From Paraburkholderia caledonica NBRC 102488 (GTDB lineage: Bacteria; Pseudomonadota; Gammaproteobacteria; Burkholderiales; Burkholderiaceae): a stretch of 64,000 bases of DNA. Below the pieces are notes generated by a model. The model saw only the letters and a list, made by a program, of their open reading frames with translations. It had not been told where the DNA came from and ran no database searches. Shown here piece after piece: positions 42,039 through 51,700 of the stretch (positions are counted from its first letter, which is position 1; every line of letters begins with the position of its first letter). Location of the stretch: NCBI RefSeq assembly GCF_000685095.1, contig NZ_BAYE01000010.1, positions 62,001 through 126,000 on the forward strand, in the 5' to 3' direction. A program made the position numbers and the translations under genes.

Positions 42039-45000
42039 ATGACCGCATCCCAGGTTGTCGACGAACGTTACTTTCGCGGCATTGTCCGCCGCAACATCGC
42101 CTTACCTCTCTTTGTCGGCCTGATCACGATAGCCGTGTTCGTCGGTCTGATCGGGTACCTGGTTTCCACCACGAATTGGGCCGAGCATTCCGAGCGCGTG
42201 GTCGGCAAGGCCAACGAAATGTTGCGACTCGCAGTCGATCGCGAATCGTCGATGCGCGGCTTTCTGATCACCGGAGACGAAAGTTTTCTCGCGCAGTACG
42301 AAAACGGCGGACCGCAGTTCAAGGCGCAAATGGAAGACCTGCAGCGCCTAGTTGCCGACAATCCGCCGCAAGTCGAGAAGCTCAGGCAGATTCAGGCAAT
42401 CCAGGACCGCTGGACTCGCTTCGCCGAAAGCATGATCGATGCGCGCCGCAGAATGCAGGACGTCACGAGTGCCGTGGCGAGCGGCCGCGGCAAGATGGAA
42501 TTCGACGAGACCCGGAAGGAGTTCGGCGATTTTCTCGAAGTCGAATTGCGCTTGCGACAGGAGCGCGGCGAGGCGTCGCGACGCGTCTCCGGAATATTGG
42601 TCAGCGTGTTCCTGATCTTCAGCATCGGCGTGAATGGTCTGCTTGCATGGATGGGCCGGCGCGAACTGCTCAACCTGGCGGGGACCTACGACAGAGCGAT
42701 ACGCCAGCAAGCCGAACAGACGGAAGCGCTGGAAAAACAGGCGTGGTTGCGCTCCGGTCAGCGCATGCTGGCCGAGAGAGTGGTTGGCGCGGCCACGCCG
42801 CACCTCGTCGGCCGCGCGATGCTCGACTGCCTTGCGCAGTACATGGAGGCTGCCGTCGGCGCCGTTTATGTGCGCGACAAGCGGCACGGCACACTGCGCC
42901 GCATCGCGACTTACGGCTTCAGCCGCGAGAGCGAGCAGGCCACCGGGCGCGATCTCAGCGACGCCGACACGCTGGTCGGCGAGGTCGCACTCTCGCGCCG
43001 TATGGTCGTGATGCGCGAGGTGCCGGAAAACTACGTCCAAGTGGTTTCTGCAACCGGAAAAGCTGCGCCGAAAAACCTGATCATCATGCCGATCAGGAGC
43101 GAAGGCGAAGTCAACGGCGTCGTGGAACTGGGCTTTATCCGCGCACTCGCGCCGCGTGACGAAGAGTTCATCGAACTCGTGAGCGACAGCATGGGCGATT
43201 TCATCGAAGCGGCGCTTTATCGCGAGCGCCTGCAAGATGCGCTGATCGAAACGCAGCAGTTGAATGAGGAGCTTCAGGTTCAGCAGGAGGAGTTGCGTGT
43301 TTCGAACGAAGGGCTCGAAGAGCGCGGCCGCGCGCTGCTCGAATCGCAAACGCGCCTGGAAGCGCAGCAGGCCGAGCTCGAACAGACGAACGTGCAACTC
43401 GAGGAGTATGCGCAGCGCCTCGAGCGGCAGAAAGCCGATCTGCTGCGCGCGCAGGGCAACCTTGCGGCGAACGCCGAGCGCCTCGAGCAATCGAGCCGCT
43501 ACAAGTCCGAGTTCCTCGCCAACATGTCGCACGAGTTGCGCACGCCGCTGAACAGTTCGCTGATTCTCGCGAAGCTGCTGCAACAGAACCGCAGCGGCAA
43601 TCTGACCGAGGAGCAGGTGCGCTATGCGGAAACCATCCACGCATCCAACAGCGACCTGCTGGTGCTGATCAACGACATTCTCGATCTGTCGAAGGTCGAG
43701 GCGGGTCAGGTGACTGTCGAACTCGAAACCGTGTCGCTCGACGCAACGCTGCAATCGCTTGAAGAGATGTTCAAGCCGATGGCGGATGCGAAGCACCTGA
43801 GCCTCGCGTTCGACCGCTCGCCTGGGGTGCCGGATACGTTCATCGGCGACGGCCAGCGTGTCACGCAGATACTGCGCAATCTGCTGTCCAACGCGGTGAA
43901 GTTCACGCAGCGCGGCGAGGTTGCGCTATCGGTCGCGCCTGCGGACGGCGACATGCTGCGTATCGATGTGCGCGATTCCGGCATCGGCATCGCGGCCGAC
44001 AAGCTGGAGATGATTTTCGAAGCGTTCCAGCAGGCTGACGGATCCACCAGTCGTCAGTACGGCGGCAGCGGACTCGGCCTGTCCATTTCGCGGGAATTTG
44101 CGCGACTGATGGGCGGCCGGATCACCGTTGTCAGCGAAGTGGGCAAGGGTAGCGTCTTCACGCTGTGGTTGCCGCTCGACGCGCGTGCAGCGCTAGCGGA
44201 CGACGGCGAGAACACAGCCGCCGCGGCCGGTACGGCTACGGCAACCGCCACGGCGCAGGCTCGGGCGGCAGGCAACGCTGAGACCGCCGGTGACACGCGG
44301 GGCGAGCCGCTGCTTTCTCCCACTTCATGGAACGGCGCTGCGTCGACAGTCATCACTCCGGCCAACGGATTGATGACGGAAGCGCGTCACAACGGAGCAA
44401 GCGTGGCCTATGCGGGCAATGCGGGCGACGCGGTGAGCGCGCCGGATACGGCCGCGGCTTCGATTGCCGACGACCGCAACAACCGCACGCGTGCCGGCCG
44501 TCTGATTGTCGCGGTGGAAGACGACCTCGCGTTCGCCGAAATCCTTCGCGATCTCGTGCATGAACTCGACTTCGACTTCGTGCATGCGAGCAGCGCGGCG
44601 AGCGGTCTCGCTCTCGTGCGCGACATGCGTCCGGCGGCGGTGCTGCTCGACGTGGGCTTGCCGGATCGTTCGGGCCTCACCGTGCTCGAATGGCTGAAGA
44701 ACGATCCGCTCACGCGTCATATTCCAATTCACATCGTGTCCGCCACCGACCACGCGGACAAGGCTCTGCATCTCGGCGCAATCGGCTATACGCTCAAGCC
44801 GACCGCGCGCTCCACGATGGAAGCCGCGATCCGCCGGCTCGAAGCGCGCTTGCAGCAGCATCTTAAGCGCGTACTGGTGATCGAAGACGACGCAGCGATG
44901 CGCGAAAGCATCCGCGCGTTGCTGCAAAGCGAAAACACGGAGATCGTGGCGGTCGCCACGTTGGCCGAAGCGTTGGAACACATCGAAAATTTCTCGTTCG

Positions 45001-45671
45001 ATTGCGTGGTAACCGATCTCGCGCTGCCCGACGGCACCGGCTACGATCTGCTGGAGCGCCTGGCCGGAAATGCCGAGCATGCGTCATTGCCGGTGATCGT
45101 CTACACGGGGCGCATGCTCTCCGATGAAGACGAACACCGCCTGCGCCGCTATTCGAAATCGATCATTATCAAAGGTGCAAAGTCGCCGGAGCGCCTGCTC
45201 GACGAAGTGACGCTGTTCCTGCACAGCGTGGAGTCGTCGCTCGCGCCGGAACAGCAGCGCATGTTGCGCACCGTGCGGCAACGCGACAACGCCTTCGAGG
45301 GCCGCACGATCCTGCTTGCAGAAGACGACGTGCGCAATATCTTCGCGCTCTCGCATGTAATCGAACCACTCGGTGCGAAATTGCAGATTGCGCGTAATGG
45401 CCGCGAAGCGCTCGAAGCGCTGGAAAACGGCCCCGAAGTGCATCTCATACTGATGGACATCATGATGCCGGAGATGGACGGTTTAACGGCAATGGGCGAG
45501 ATTCGGCGCAATCCGCGCTTTGCGCATCTGCCGATTATCGCGTTGACGGCAAAGGCGATGGCGAACGATCGCCTGCGTTGTCTCGAAGCTGGCGCCGACG
45601 ATTACGTGTCCAAGCCAATCGACGTGGACAAGCTCGTTGCGCTCTGCCGTGTCTGGCTGCGCCAACGCTAG
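42039..45671 (+). CDS. CHASE3-GAF hybrid histidine kinase with three receiver domains
   Basis: 1210 residues. Membrane helices near 20-42 (ALPLFVGLITIAVFVGLIG) and 183-205 flank a CHASE3 sensor, followed by a GAF domain (about 245-390), a Glu/Gln-rich coiled coil (about 395-485), HisKA with H498 in ANMSHELRTPLNSS, HATPase (about 600-720), and three receivers with phospho-acceptor Asp in VLLDVGLPD, VVTDLALPD and LILMDIMMPEMDG. The last receiver is the most canonical (ALTAKAM, VSKPID). ATG 42039 is preferred over a TTG at 42021. The gene heads a cluster with CheR, CheB, REC-kinase and LuxR-type genes; the trigger is unknown. An Ala/Thr-rich linker separates the kinase from the receivers. Confidence 0.95.
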   Translation: MTASQVVDERYFRGIVRRNIALPLFVGLITIAVFVGLIGYLVSTTNWAEHSERVVGKANEMLRLAVDRESSMRGFLITGDESFLAQYENGGPQFKAQMEDLQRLVADNPPQVEKLRQIQAIQDRWTRFAESMIDARRRMQDVTSAVASGRGKMEFDETRKEFGDFLEVELRLRQERGEASRRVSGILVSVFLIFSIGVNGLLAWMGRRELLNLAGTYDRAIRQQAEQTEALEKQAWLRSGQRMLAERVVGAATPHLVGRAMLDCLAQYMEAAVGAVYVRDKRHGTLRRIATYGFSRESEQATGRDLSDADTLVGEVALSRRMVVMREVPENYVQVVSATGKAAPKNLIIMPIRSEGEVNGVVELGFIRALAPRDEEFIELVSDSMGDFIEAALYRERLQDALIETQQLNEELQVQQEELRVSNEGLEERGRALLESQTRLEAQQAELEQTNVQLEEYAQRLERQKADLLRAQGNLAANAERLEQSSRYKSEFLANMSHELRTPLNSSLILAKLLQQNRSGNLTEEQVRYAETIHASNSDLLVLINDILDLSKVEAGQVTVELETVSLDATLQSLEEMFKPMADAKHLSLAFDRSPGVPDTFIGDGQRVTQILRNLLSNAVKFTQRGEVALSVAPADGDMLRIDVRDSGIGIAADKLEMIFEAFQQADGSTSRQYGGSGLGLSISREFARLMGGRITVVSEVGKGSVFTLWLPLDARAALADDGENTAAAAGTATATATAQARAAGNAETAGDTRGEPLLSPTSWNGAASTVITPANGLMTEARHNGASVAYAGNAGDAVSAPDTAAASIADDRNNRTRAGRLIVAVEDDLAFAEILRDLVHELDFDFVHASSAASGLALVRDMRPAAVLLDVGLPDRSGLTVLEWLKNDPLTRHIPIHIVSATDHADKALHLGAIGYTLKPTARSTMEAAIRRLEARLQQHLKRVLVIEDDAAMRESIRALLQSENTEIVAVATLAEALEHIENFSFDCVVTDLALPDGTGYDLLERLAGNAEHASLPVIVYTGRMLSDEDEHRLRRYSKSIIIKGAKSPERLLDEVTLFLHSVESSLAPEQQRMLRTVRQRDNAFEGRTILLAEDDVRNIFALSHVIEPLGAKLQIARNGREALEALENGPEVHLILMDIMMPEMDGLTAMGEIRRNPRFAHLPIIALTAKAMANDRLRCLEAGADDYVSKPIDVDKLVALCRVWLRQR

Positions 45672-45723
45672 CGGCTGACAGGCCGAGACAGGCTGAGACA
45701 ACGGTCCAGACACGGAAAAAGCA

Positions 45724-46569
45724 ATGAGCCAGTTCGAACTAGACGCACGGCAACGCATGAGCGATTTCGACATAGAGTTGAAATTGCTGCTGGAGGCTAT
45801 CTACCTCAAATACCAGCACGATTTCCGTCACTATGCGATGTCGTCGCTGCGTCGCCGTCTGTCTCAGGCACTGGATGAATTTGGACTCAGCACGCTGTCC
45901 CAATTGCAGGACCGCATCATGCGCGATAGCGATCAGTTTTCGCGGCTGTTCCAATACCTCACTGTACAGGTCAGCGATATGTTTCGCGATCCTGCGTATT
46001 TTCTCGCACTGCGCGAGCATGTGTTGCCGCGTCTTCGCACGTATCCGTCCATCAAGGTGTGGGTGGCCGGTTGCAGCACGGGCGAGGAGTTATGGTCGCT
46101 AAAAATTCTCTTCGACGAAGAGGGCTTGACCGAGCGCACGCTGTTTTACGCGACCGATATCAGCCCGGACGCGCTCGCGCGCGCCGAAGCCGGGATCTAC
46201 GCGCTGGATCGCATTCAGGGCTTCACCCAGAACTACCTCGCGGCCGGCGGCAAACGCTCGCTGTCGGACTATTATCACGCGGCCTATAGCGGTGCGCGCT
46301 TTGCCGGTTCGCTTAAAGGCCGCGTGGTGTTCGCCGACCATAGCCTCTCGACCGACGAGGTCTTTCTCGAAGCGCATCTCGTGTCGTGCCGGAACGTGCT
46401 GATCTATTTCGATCGCGGTTTGCAGGACCGCGCGTTGGGGCTCTTCGAGAATGCGCTGGTACGGCGCGGTTTTCTCGGCCTGGGCAGCAAGGAGACGCTG
46501 CGTTTTTCCCGCCATTATGAAGCCTTCGACGAATTTCGTCCGGGGGAGCGTATTTACCAGAAACGCTGA
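45724..46569 (+). CDS. CheR-type protein-glutamate methyltransferase
   Basis: 281 residues. The N-terminal CheR helical domain (LLLEAIYLKYQHDFRHYAMS) is followed by the SAM-binding domain: VWVAGCSTGEELWSLKILF (motif I), FYATDISPDALARAEAGIY, and the SCRNVLIYFDRGLQ block. CheR methylates glutamates of chemoreceptors; no chemoreceptor is encoded nearby. An internal ATG at 45760 is an alternative start. The CheB-type gene follows within 8 bases. Confidence 0.93.
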   Translation: MSQFELDARQRMSDFDIELKLLLEAIYLKYQHDFRHYAMSSLRRRLSQALDEFGLSTLSQLQDRIMRDSDQFSRLFQYLTVQVSDMFRDPAYFLALREHVLPRLRTYPSIKVWVAGCSTGEELWSLKILFDEEGLTERTLFYATDISPDALARAEAGIYALDRIQGFTQNYLAAGGKRSLSDYYHAAYSGARFAGSLKGRVVFADHSLSTDEVFLEAHLVSCRNVLIYFDRGLQDRALGLFENALVRRGFLGLGSKETLRFSRHYEAFDEFRPGERIYQKR

Positions 46570-46576
46570 AACCACC

Positions 46577-47206
46577 GTGATCCCACGCACAACGATCCAG
46601 TCAGCCGAAGACGCCCCGCGAGGCGCGCGAAAAGGGCGCACCTGCGAGCTCGTTCTGATCGGCGGCTCGGCAGGCGGCATGGAAGTCCTCAACCTGCTGC
46701 TTGCCGCGCTGCCAGCGAGCTTTGCGCCCGCCGTGATGGTCGTCATGCATCTGCCGCCCGACCCGCCGAGCTATCTCGTTCACGCGTTGACGCACCGCTG
46801 CCTGCTTCCCGTGGTCGAGCCCGACGCGGGCGAACAGATCATGCCGGGCCGCGTGCATGTCGCGCCGCCCGGTTACCACATGCTGGTGGAAGTGGACCGG
46901 ACGATTGCACTTTCAACGGATGCAGCAGTGCGCTTCTCCCGGCCTTCCATCGACGTGTTGTTCGAGTCCGCGGCGACCGTCTATCGCGATCAATTGCTGG
47001 CCATGCTGCTCTCGGGCGCCAACGACGACGGCGCGCGTGGTTTGCAGCGAGTGCGCGCATTTGGCGGCCATACGTGGGTGCAGGCGCCGGACACCGCCAG
47101 TTCGCCGGAAATGCCGCGTACCGCAATTGAACGCGGTGCGGCCGATTACATCTTCTCTCCCGAAACAATGGCCCGGCAGCTTGCAGCTTTGCCGGCCTCT
47201 CTCTGA
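46577..47206 (+). CDS. CheB-type methylesterase without receiver domain
   Basis: 209 residues starting at GTG 46577, 8 bases after the CheR-type gene. Only the CheB catalytic domain is present; the Ser-His-Asp triad is in LIGGSAGGMEVL, VVMHLPPDPPS and LLSGANDDGARGL. Canonical CheB has an N-terminal receiver that controls activity; here that control must come from elsewhere, perhaps from the receivers of the hybrid kinase (inference). An in-frame opening extends upstream into the CheR-type gene, but the GTG is the first start compatible with the domain. Confidence 0.9.
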   Translation: MIPRTTIQSAEDAPRGARKGRTCELVLIGGSAGGMEVLNLLLAALPASFAPAVMVVMHLPPDPPSYLVHALTHRCLLPVVEPDAGEQIMPGRVHVAPPGYHMLVEVDRTIALSTDAAVRFSRPSIDVLFESAATVYRDQLLAMLLSGANDDGARGLQRVRAFGGHTWVQAPDTASSPEMPRTAIERGAADYIFSPETMARQLAALPASL

Positions 47207-47215
47207 CCCGATGCC

Positions 47216-48343
47216 ATGTCGAACCCACCCGTGAACATTCTGATTGTCGACGACATCGCTCACAACATTACTGCGCTCAAGGCGTTGCTGACACGGCCAG
47301 ACGTCGCCGTGCTCGTGGCCGATTCCGGCACCGCCGCGCTCGATCTGCTGCTCAAGCACGAAGTCGCGCTCGCGATTCTCGACGTCAACATGCCCGGCAT
47401 GAACGGTTTCGAACTGGCGGCGCTGATGCGCGGCAGTCCTCGCACGACGCATGTGCCGATCATCTTTCTGACGGCAACCGCGCACGACGCGTCGCGCACG
47501 TTTCGCGGCTATGAAGCAGGCGCGGTAGATTTTCTCTACAAGCCCTTCGACCCGCGCATTCTGCAATCGAAGGTGGACGTGTTCGTTCAGCTCGAACAGC
47601 AGAAGCGCCAGCTCGCCGCGCAGCTCGTGACCACGCGTCAGATGCTCGAAGCGAATGAGATGCTGATGGCGGTGCTTAGCCATGATTTGCGTACGCCGCT
47701 CGGCGCCGTGCTCGCGTCTGCGGAATATCTGATGCGCACCGCCGCCGATCCGCAATCGGCAACGGTTGCCGCGCGCGTCAAAAACAGTTCGCTGCGCATG
47801 GCGCGCATGGTCGAGCAGTTGCTGAATCTCGCGCGTCTGCAAGGCGGACGCCTGCCGTTGCAACCTCGTTCGATCGAACTCGCGACGCTATGCAGATCGG
47901 TAATCGACGAGTTTACGTCGCGCGAGAACGGCAAGCGTATCGTGTTCGCGAGCCGCGGCAATACGGCGGGCGCGTGGGATACGGATCTCGTCTGGCAGGC
48001 AGTGTCGAACCTGGTGAGCAACGCGCTGCATCACGGCGCGGCCGGCGGCGACGTCAGCGTCGAGGTGGACGGCGAATCCGCCGACTGCGTGCGCCTGAAG
48101 GTGGCCAACCGCGGCGTCATTCCGCCTGAAGTTTTCCCGCATCTGTTCAAGGCATTCGGCCCGAACAATAGCGGCTCCCGCTCACGCGAGGGCCTCGGGC
48201 TCGGTTTGCATATCGTGCAGGAAATTGCGCGGATGCACGGCGGTGGTGTCAGCGTGAAGTCTGACGAAGCGGACGGCACGGTCTTCACGATTGAACTCCC
48301 GCGAATGGTAACGTTGCAGCGCGGCTCGTTTTCGGGGAAATAA
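47216..48343 (+). CDS. receiver-histidine kinase (REC-HisKA-HATPase)
   Basis: 375 residues, soluble. Receiver domain first (ILIVDDIAHNITALKALL, phospho-acceptor D56 in ILDVNMPGMNGFE, YKPFDP), then a short helix, HisKA with H156 in AVLSHDLRTPLGA, and an HATPase with N, G1 and G2 boxes (SNLVSNALHHG, GLGLGLHIVQEIARMHGG). It begins 9 bases after the CheB-type gene, so the four genes from 42039 appear to be one operon. The receiver may be fed by the large hybrid kinase. Confidence 0.94.
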   Translation: MSNPPVNILIVDDIAHNITALKALLTRPDVAVLVADSGTAALDLLLKHEVALAILDVNMPGMNGFELAALMRGSPRTTHVPIIFLTATAHDASRTFRGYEAGAVDFLYKPFDPRILQSKVDVFVQLEQQKRQLAAQLVTTRQMLEANEMLMAVLSHDLRTPLGAVLASAEYLMRTAADPQSATVAARVKNSSLRMARMVEQLLNLARLQGGRLPLQPRSIELATLCRSVIDEFTSRENGKRIVFASRGNTAGAWDTDLVWQAVSNLVSNALHHGAAGGDVSVEVDGESADCVRLKVANRGVIPPEVFPHLFKAFGPNNSGSRSREGLGLGLHIVQEIARMHGGGVSVKSDEADGTVFTIELPRMVTLQRGSFSGK

Positions 48344-48463
48344 GCGCGAAGATAAAGCAGCGCGTAGGCGGCAACGGCGCTCCGGATGCTGTCGTCGATA
48401 CCAGCGCCGCGCTGTGCTACGCTTGGCGGAACACAATCCACGCCGCGCGAGCACGAAGCCATC

Positions 48464-49282
48464 ATGCGTTCATGGCGCATTTCCCCGCCGCATCGAAGCG
48501 AACAGATCAGTGCCGCGCGTGCGGCCGAGCTCGTCATGTCGATTTCGCACAACAACGCCGACTCGCTCGCCGCCAGCATGCTCAAAACGGTGGGCGACAT
48601 GCTGCCGGTTTCGCAGTGCACCGTGTTTGCGTACGAATTCGACGCGCGGCCGCGCACTATTTCCGCCGCCGATCATCGGGGCGGACGTTTTCTGCGTGAC
48701 GTTGCTGACCGGTATGCGACGCACTTTTATGCACTGGACGGCAATAGGGCGATCATCGGAAACGCGCGCGGTGCGCGATCGAACGACGCGCTAGTTCTGC
48801 ATCAGCAGCAAAGCGAAGAAATCCCGAACGAAGCGTATCGCGCAGCGTGCTACTTGCAGCCCAACGTATCGGACCGCTTGTCGCTGCTCATGCAACCCGT
48901 GGAAAGCGTGTGGCTGTCCATCAATCTATACCGTGACCGCGCGTACGGCACGTTCAGCGCGGGCGAGCTGGAACGGGTCGAGAGCCTCGCGCATCTGTTC
49001 GCGCATGCAGCGAAAGGCCATTACGCGCTTCATGGGCAGCATCAGGAAGGCCCGGCAGCGGCCATGCTTGCACGCATCAGACGAATCTGTCCCGCGCTTA
49101 CGCCACGTGAGCTCGACGTGCTTCGCGGCACGCTCGAAGGCGCGACAGCGGTCGAAATCGCCGCGCAAATGGGCGTCAAGCCCACGAGCGTTATCACTTA
49201 TCAGAAGCGCGCGTACGCGCGGCTCGGCATTTCCAGTCAGAGGCAACTGTTCGCGCTGTGCGTGGCTCCACAACGTGGCTGA
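48464..49282 (+). CDS. LuxR-type (GerE helix-turn-helix) transcriptional regulator
   Basis: 272 residues from ATG 48464. The C-terminal LuxR helix-turn-helix is clear: LTPRELDVLRGTLEGATAVEIA and KPTSVITYQKRAYARLGIS. The N-terminal 190 residues have no recognised autoinducer-binding signature or receiver; some segments look GAF-like (SMLKTVGDMLPVSQCTVFAY). It probably senses an unknown signal or protein. The start is uncertain (48386 also opens in frame). It lies 120 bases after the signalling operon and may be its output regulator (inference). Confidence 0.85.
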   Translation: MRSWRISPPHRSEQISAARAAELVMSISHNNADSLAASMLKTVGDMLPVSQCTVFAYEFDARPRTISAADHRGGRFLRDVADRYATHFYALDGNRAIIGNARGARSNDALVLHQQQSEEIPNEAYRAACYLQPNVSDRLSLLMQPVESVWLSINLYRDRAYGTFSAGELERVESLAHLFAHAAKGHYALHGQHQEGPAAAMLARIRRICPALTPRELDVLRGTLEGATAVEIAAQMGVKPTSVITYQKRAYARLGISSQRQLFALCVAPQRG

Positions 49283-49316
49283 AATTGTTATCTCGCCGCG
49301 CCGTAGTCACGCTTTT

Positions 49317-50258
49317 TCAACCGCGTCTAGCGCGCGCATCGGCCTGCGTCTCGCGATCCCAGCGCTTGAGCCACGGCAACAGGAAATCAGCAAAGCCGGC
49401 CGCGGGCGGTGACAGCGCGCGTTCGGTCGAGCGATACACGCAAACCTCGCGGATGGTCTCCGGCTCGACGATCCGCTTCATGATCAGCCGGAAAGTGCGC
49501 GCAAGCGGTGCGACGTAGGCCGGCGCGAGCGTCACGGCGAGTCCGCGCGAAGCGATGCCGAAAGCGGTCGTGACGTTGTCCACCACATCGACTGGAACGA
49601 TGCGCGCCTCGACCGGCAGGTTTGCGAGCATTTGATCGACTGCGCGTTCGTGATCGCGGCCTGTAGCGACGATAGGGATATCGCGCAGCTGCTGCCATTG
49701 CACACGCCGCCGCGTGCCGAGCGGATGCGACGGCGCGCACCACATCACCCACGGACTTGCGAACGCGGAGTCGCGGCGCACGCGTGCACCGCTTGGCCTG
49801 TCGGGGCCGACCGCGAGATCCACGTCCGCGCTCTCCACACGCTCGACGAGTTGCTCGACCACCGTGTCGCAAATGCGCACGACCACCTTCGGCTTGTCGC
49901 GCGCGTATTCGGCGATCGCCTCCGGCAACGCAGTGGACGCCAGCACCAGCGGCGCGCCGATCCGGACAATGCCGGCAGCACGGTTGCGGATATCGTCGGC
50001 GGATTGGGCGGCGGCGCGCACGTGACGCAACACCGACTCCGCCGACGCGAGGAAGTCTTGACCCGCGCTCGACAGATTCACACGCCGCGTGGTCCGGTCG
50101 AACAGGCGAAAGCCCAGTTCCGTTTCAAGCTCGGCGAGCAGCTGACTGACTGCCGACGAAGTGAGGCCGAGCCGCTGCCCCGCCGCACCGATGCTTTGAA
50201 GATCGACAATGGCGAGAAACGCCTCGAATTGACGGATGGTGATGCGGGTAAGTGCCAT
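49317..50258 (-). CDS. LysR family transcriptional regulator (divergent to aminotransferase)
   Basis: 313 residues. Helix-turn-helix: ITIRQFEAFLAIVDLQSIGAAGQRLGLTSSAVSQLLAELE. Effector domain: GIVRIGAPLVLASTALPEAI, ADVDLAVGPDRPSG, and AFGIASRGLAVTLAPAYV. It is divergent from the aromatic aminotransferase operon, which it likely controls. The 181-base spacer has AT-rich stretches suited to LysR binding but I could not define the T-N11-A site with confidence. Confidence 0.92.
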   Translation of the reverse strand: MALTRITIRQFEAFLAIVDLQSIGAAGQRLGLTSSAVSQLLAELETELGFRLFDRTTRRVNLSSAGQDFLASAESVLRHVRAAAQSADDIRNRAAGIVRIGAPLVLASTALPEAIAEYARDKPKVVVRICDTVVEQLVERVESADVDLAVGPDRPSGARVRRDSAFASPWVMWCAPSHPLGTRRRVQWQQLRDIPIVATGRDHERAVDQMLANLPVEARIVPVDVVDNVTTAFGIASRGLAVTLAPAYVAPLARTFRLIMKRIVEPETIREVCVYRSTERALSPPAAGFADFLLPWLKRWDRETQADARARRG

Positions 50259-50439
50259 TGCCCCAATTCTAAAGAAAAACTTACGAATCGTGAAAAATCC
50301 GTTGATTGTGGATCAGGGCGCGTTAGTCGACACTTGTCCCAATCGACGGGAGCACGTAAAGACGCTTAGACTTTCAGTCTCGCCCGGCCGTCGACGCAAT
50401 GTCGGCACAACACGTCAGGGCTCCTTTCAAGGAAATGCC

Positions 50440-51639
50440 ATGTTCGAACATATCCCCGCCTATCCCGGCGATCCGATTCTGAGTCTCAACGAAGACTTCC
50501 AGCTCGATCCACGCCAGAACAAAGTCAATCTAAGCATCGGCATCTATTTCGACGACGCCGGCAAGCTGCCCGTCATGGACGCGGTGCGCCGCGCGGAAAC
50601 CGCGTTGCTCGACGCAATCGGCCCGCGTTCCTATCTGCCCATGGCGGGCTTGCCGCTCTATCGCGAGACCGCACAGGCGCTGGTGTTCGGCGAAGACAGC
50701 GAAGCACGCGCCGCAGGCCGCATCGCGACGTTGCAGACCATAGGCGGCTCCGGCGCGCTCAAAGTCGGTGCCGATTTCCTGCGACGCTATTTTCCGGGTT
50801 CGCAAATGTGGATCAGCGACCCGAGCTGGGAGAATCACCGCGTCGTATTCGAGGGCGCGGGTCTAACGGTCAACACCTATCCGTATTACGACGAACAGAC
50901 GGGCGGCCTGCGTTTCGCCGATATGATCGACACCATCGGCCGTTTGCCCGAGCGCAGCGTCGTGTTGCTGCATGCGTGCTGCCACAACCCCACCGGCGTC
51001 GATCTCAGCGTCGAGCAATGGACCGAACTCGTGCCGGTCCTGCAGCGTCGCAAGCTGATCGCGTTTGTCGATATGGCTTACCAGGGCTTTGGCGCGGGCC
51101 TCGAAGAAGACGCCGCTTGTGTTCGTATGCTGGCCGAGGCCGGCGTACCGCTGATCGCAGCCAATTCGTTCTCGAAGAATTTTTCGCTGTACGGCGAGCG
51201 GTGCGGCGCACTGAGCGTTGTCTGCAAGAACGCCGACGAAGCGAGCCGCGTGCTCGGGCAGCTGATGTCGGCCGTGCGGGCGAACTACAGCAATCCGCCG
51301 ACGCACGGCGCGCGCCTCGTCGCCAACGTGCTGTCCGATGTGTCGTTGCGCGCTTCGTGGGAAGCGGAACTCGCCACCATGCGCGAACGCATTCTTGCGA
51401 TGCGCGGCACGATCCACGCGGGGCTCGCCGGCCGCGTCGATGAAGTGATGCGTGCGCGTTACGTCGCGCAACGCGGCATGTTCACCTACACGGGCTTGAC
51501 CGCAAGCCAGGTCGAGCGTTTGCGCAACGAACACGCGGTGTACGTTTTGCGCTCAGGGCGCATGTGCGTAGCGGGCTTGAATGCGCGCAATGCGGATTAC
51601 GTCGCGTCGTCCATTGCCGCCGTCGTGTCCGGCGCATAA
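50440..51639 (+). CDS. aromatic/aspartate aminotransferase (TyrB-type)
   Basis: 399 residues, class I aminotransferase of the AspC/TyrB subgroup: MFEHIPAYPGDPILSLNEDF, GSGALKVGADFLRRYFPGS, LLHACCHNPTGVDLS, VDMAYQGFGAGLEEDA, and PLP lysine in ANSFSKNFSLYGERCG. It transfers amino groups between aspartate or aromatic amino acids and 2-oxoglutarate. AAGGAAA lies before ATG 50440. It heads a tight unit with the class II aldolase and ketopantoate-reductase-like genes, so it may serve a catabolic rather than housekeeping role (inference). Confidence 0.93.
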   Translation: MFEHIPAYPGDPILSLNEDFQLDPRQNKVNLSIGIYFDDAGKLPVMDAVRRAETALLDAIGPRSYLPMAGLPLYRETAQALVFGEDSEARAAGRIATLQTIGGSGALKVGADFLRRYFPGSQMWISDPSWENHRVVFEGAGLTVNTYPYYDEQTGGLRFADMIDTIGRLPERSVVLLHACCHNPTGVDLSVEQWTELVPVLQRRKLIAFVDMAYQGFGAGLEEDAACVRMLAEAGVPLIAANSFSKNFSLYGERCGALSVVCKNADEASRVLGQLMSAVRANYSNPPTHGARLVANVLSDVSLRASWEAELATMRERILAMRGTIHAGLAGRVDEVMRARYVAQRGMFTYTGLTASQVERLRNEHAVYVLRSGRMCVAGLNARNADYVASSIAAVVSGA

Positions 51640-51700
51640 CGGCGGCGCATAACGGCGGATACGCACTATTTGCAGCCAGCACATAACCATGGAGACATCG

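Noticed and set aside
42348-43796. 482-codon frame antisense to the hybrid kinase
   Set aside because: Leu/Arg/His-rich shadow of the coiled coil and kinase coding sequence; no start signal or domain.
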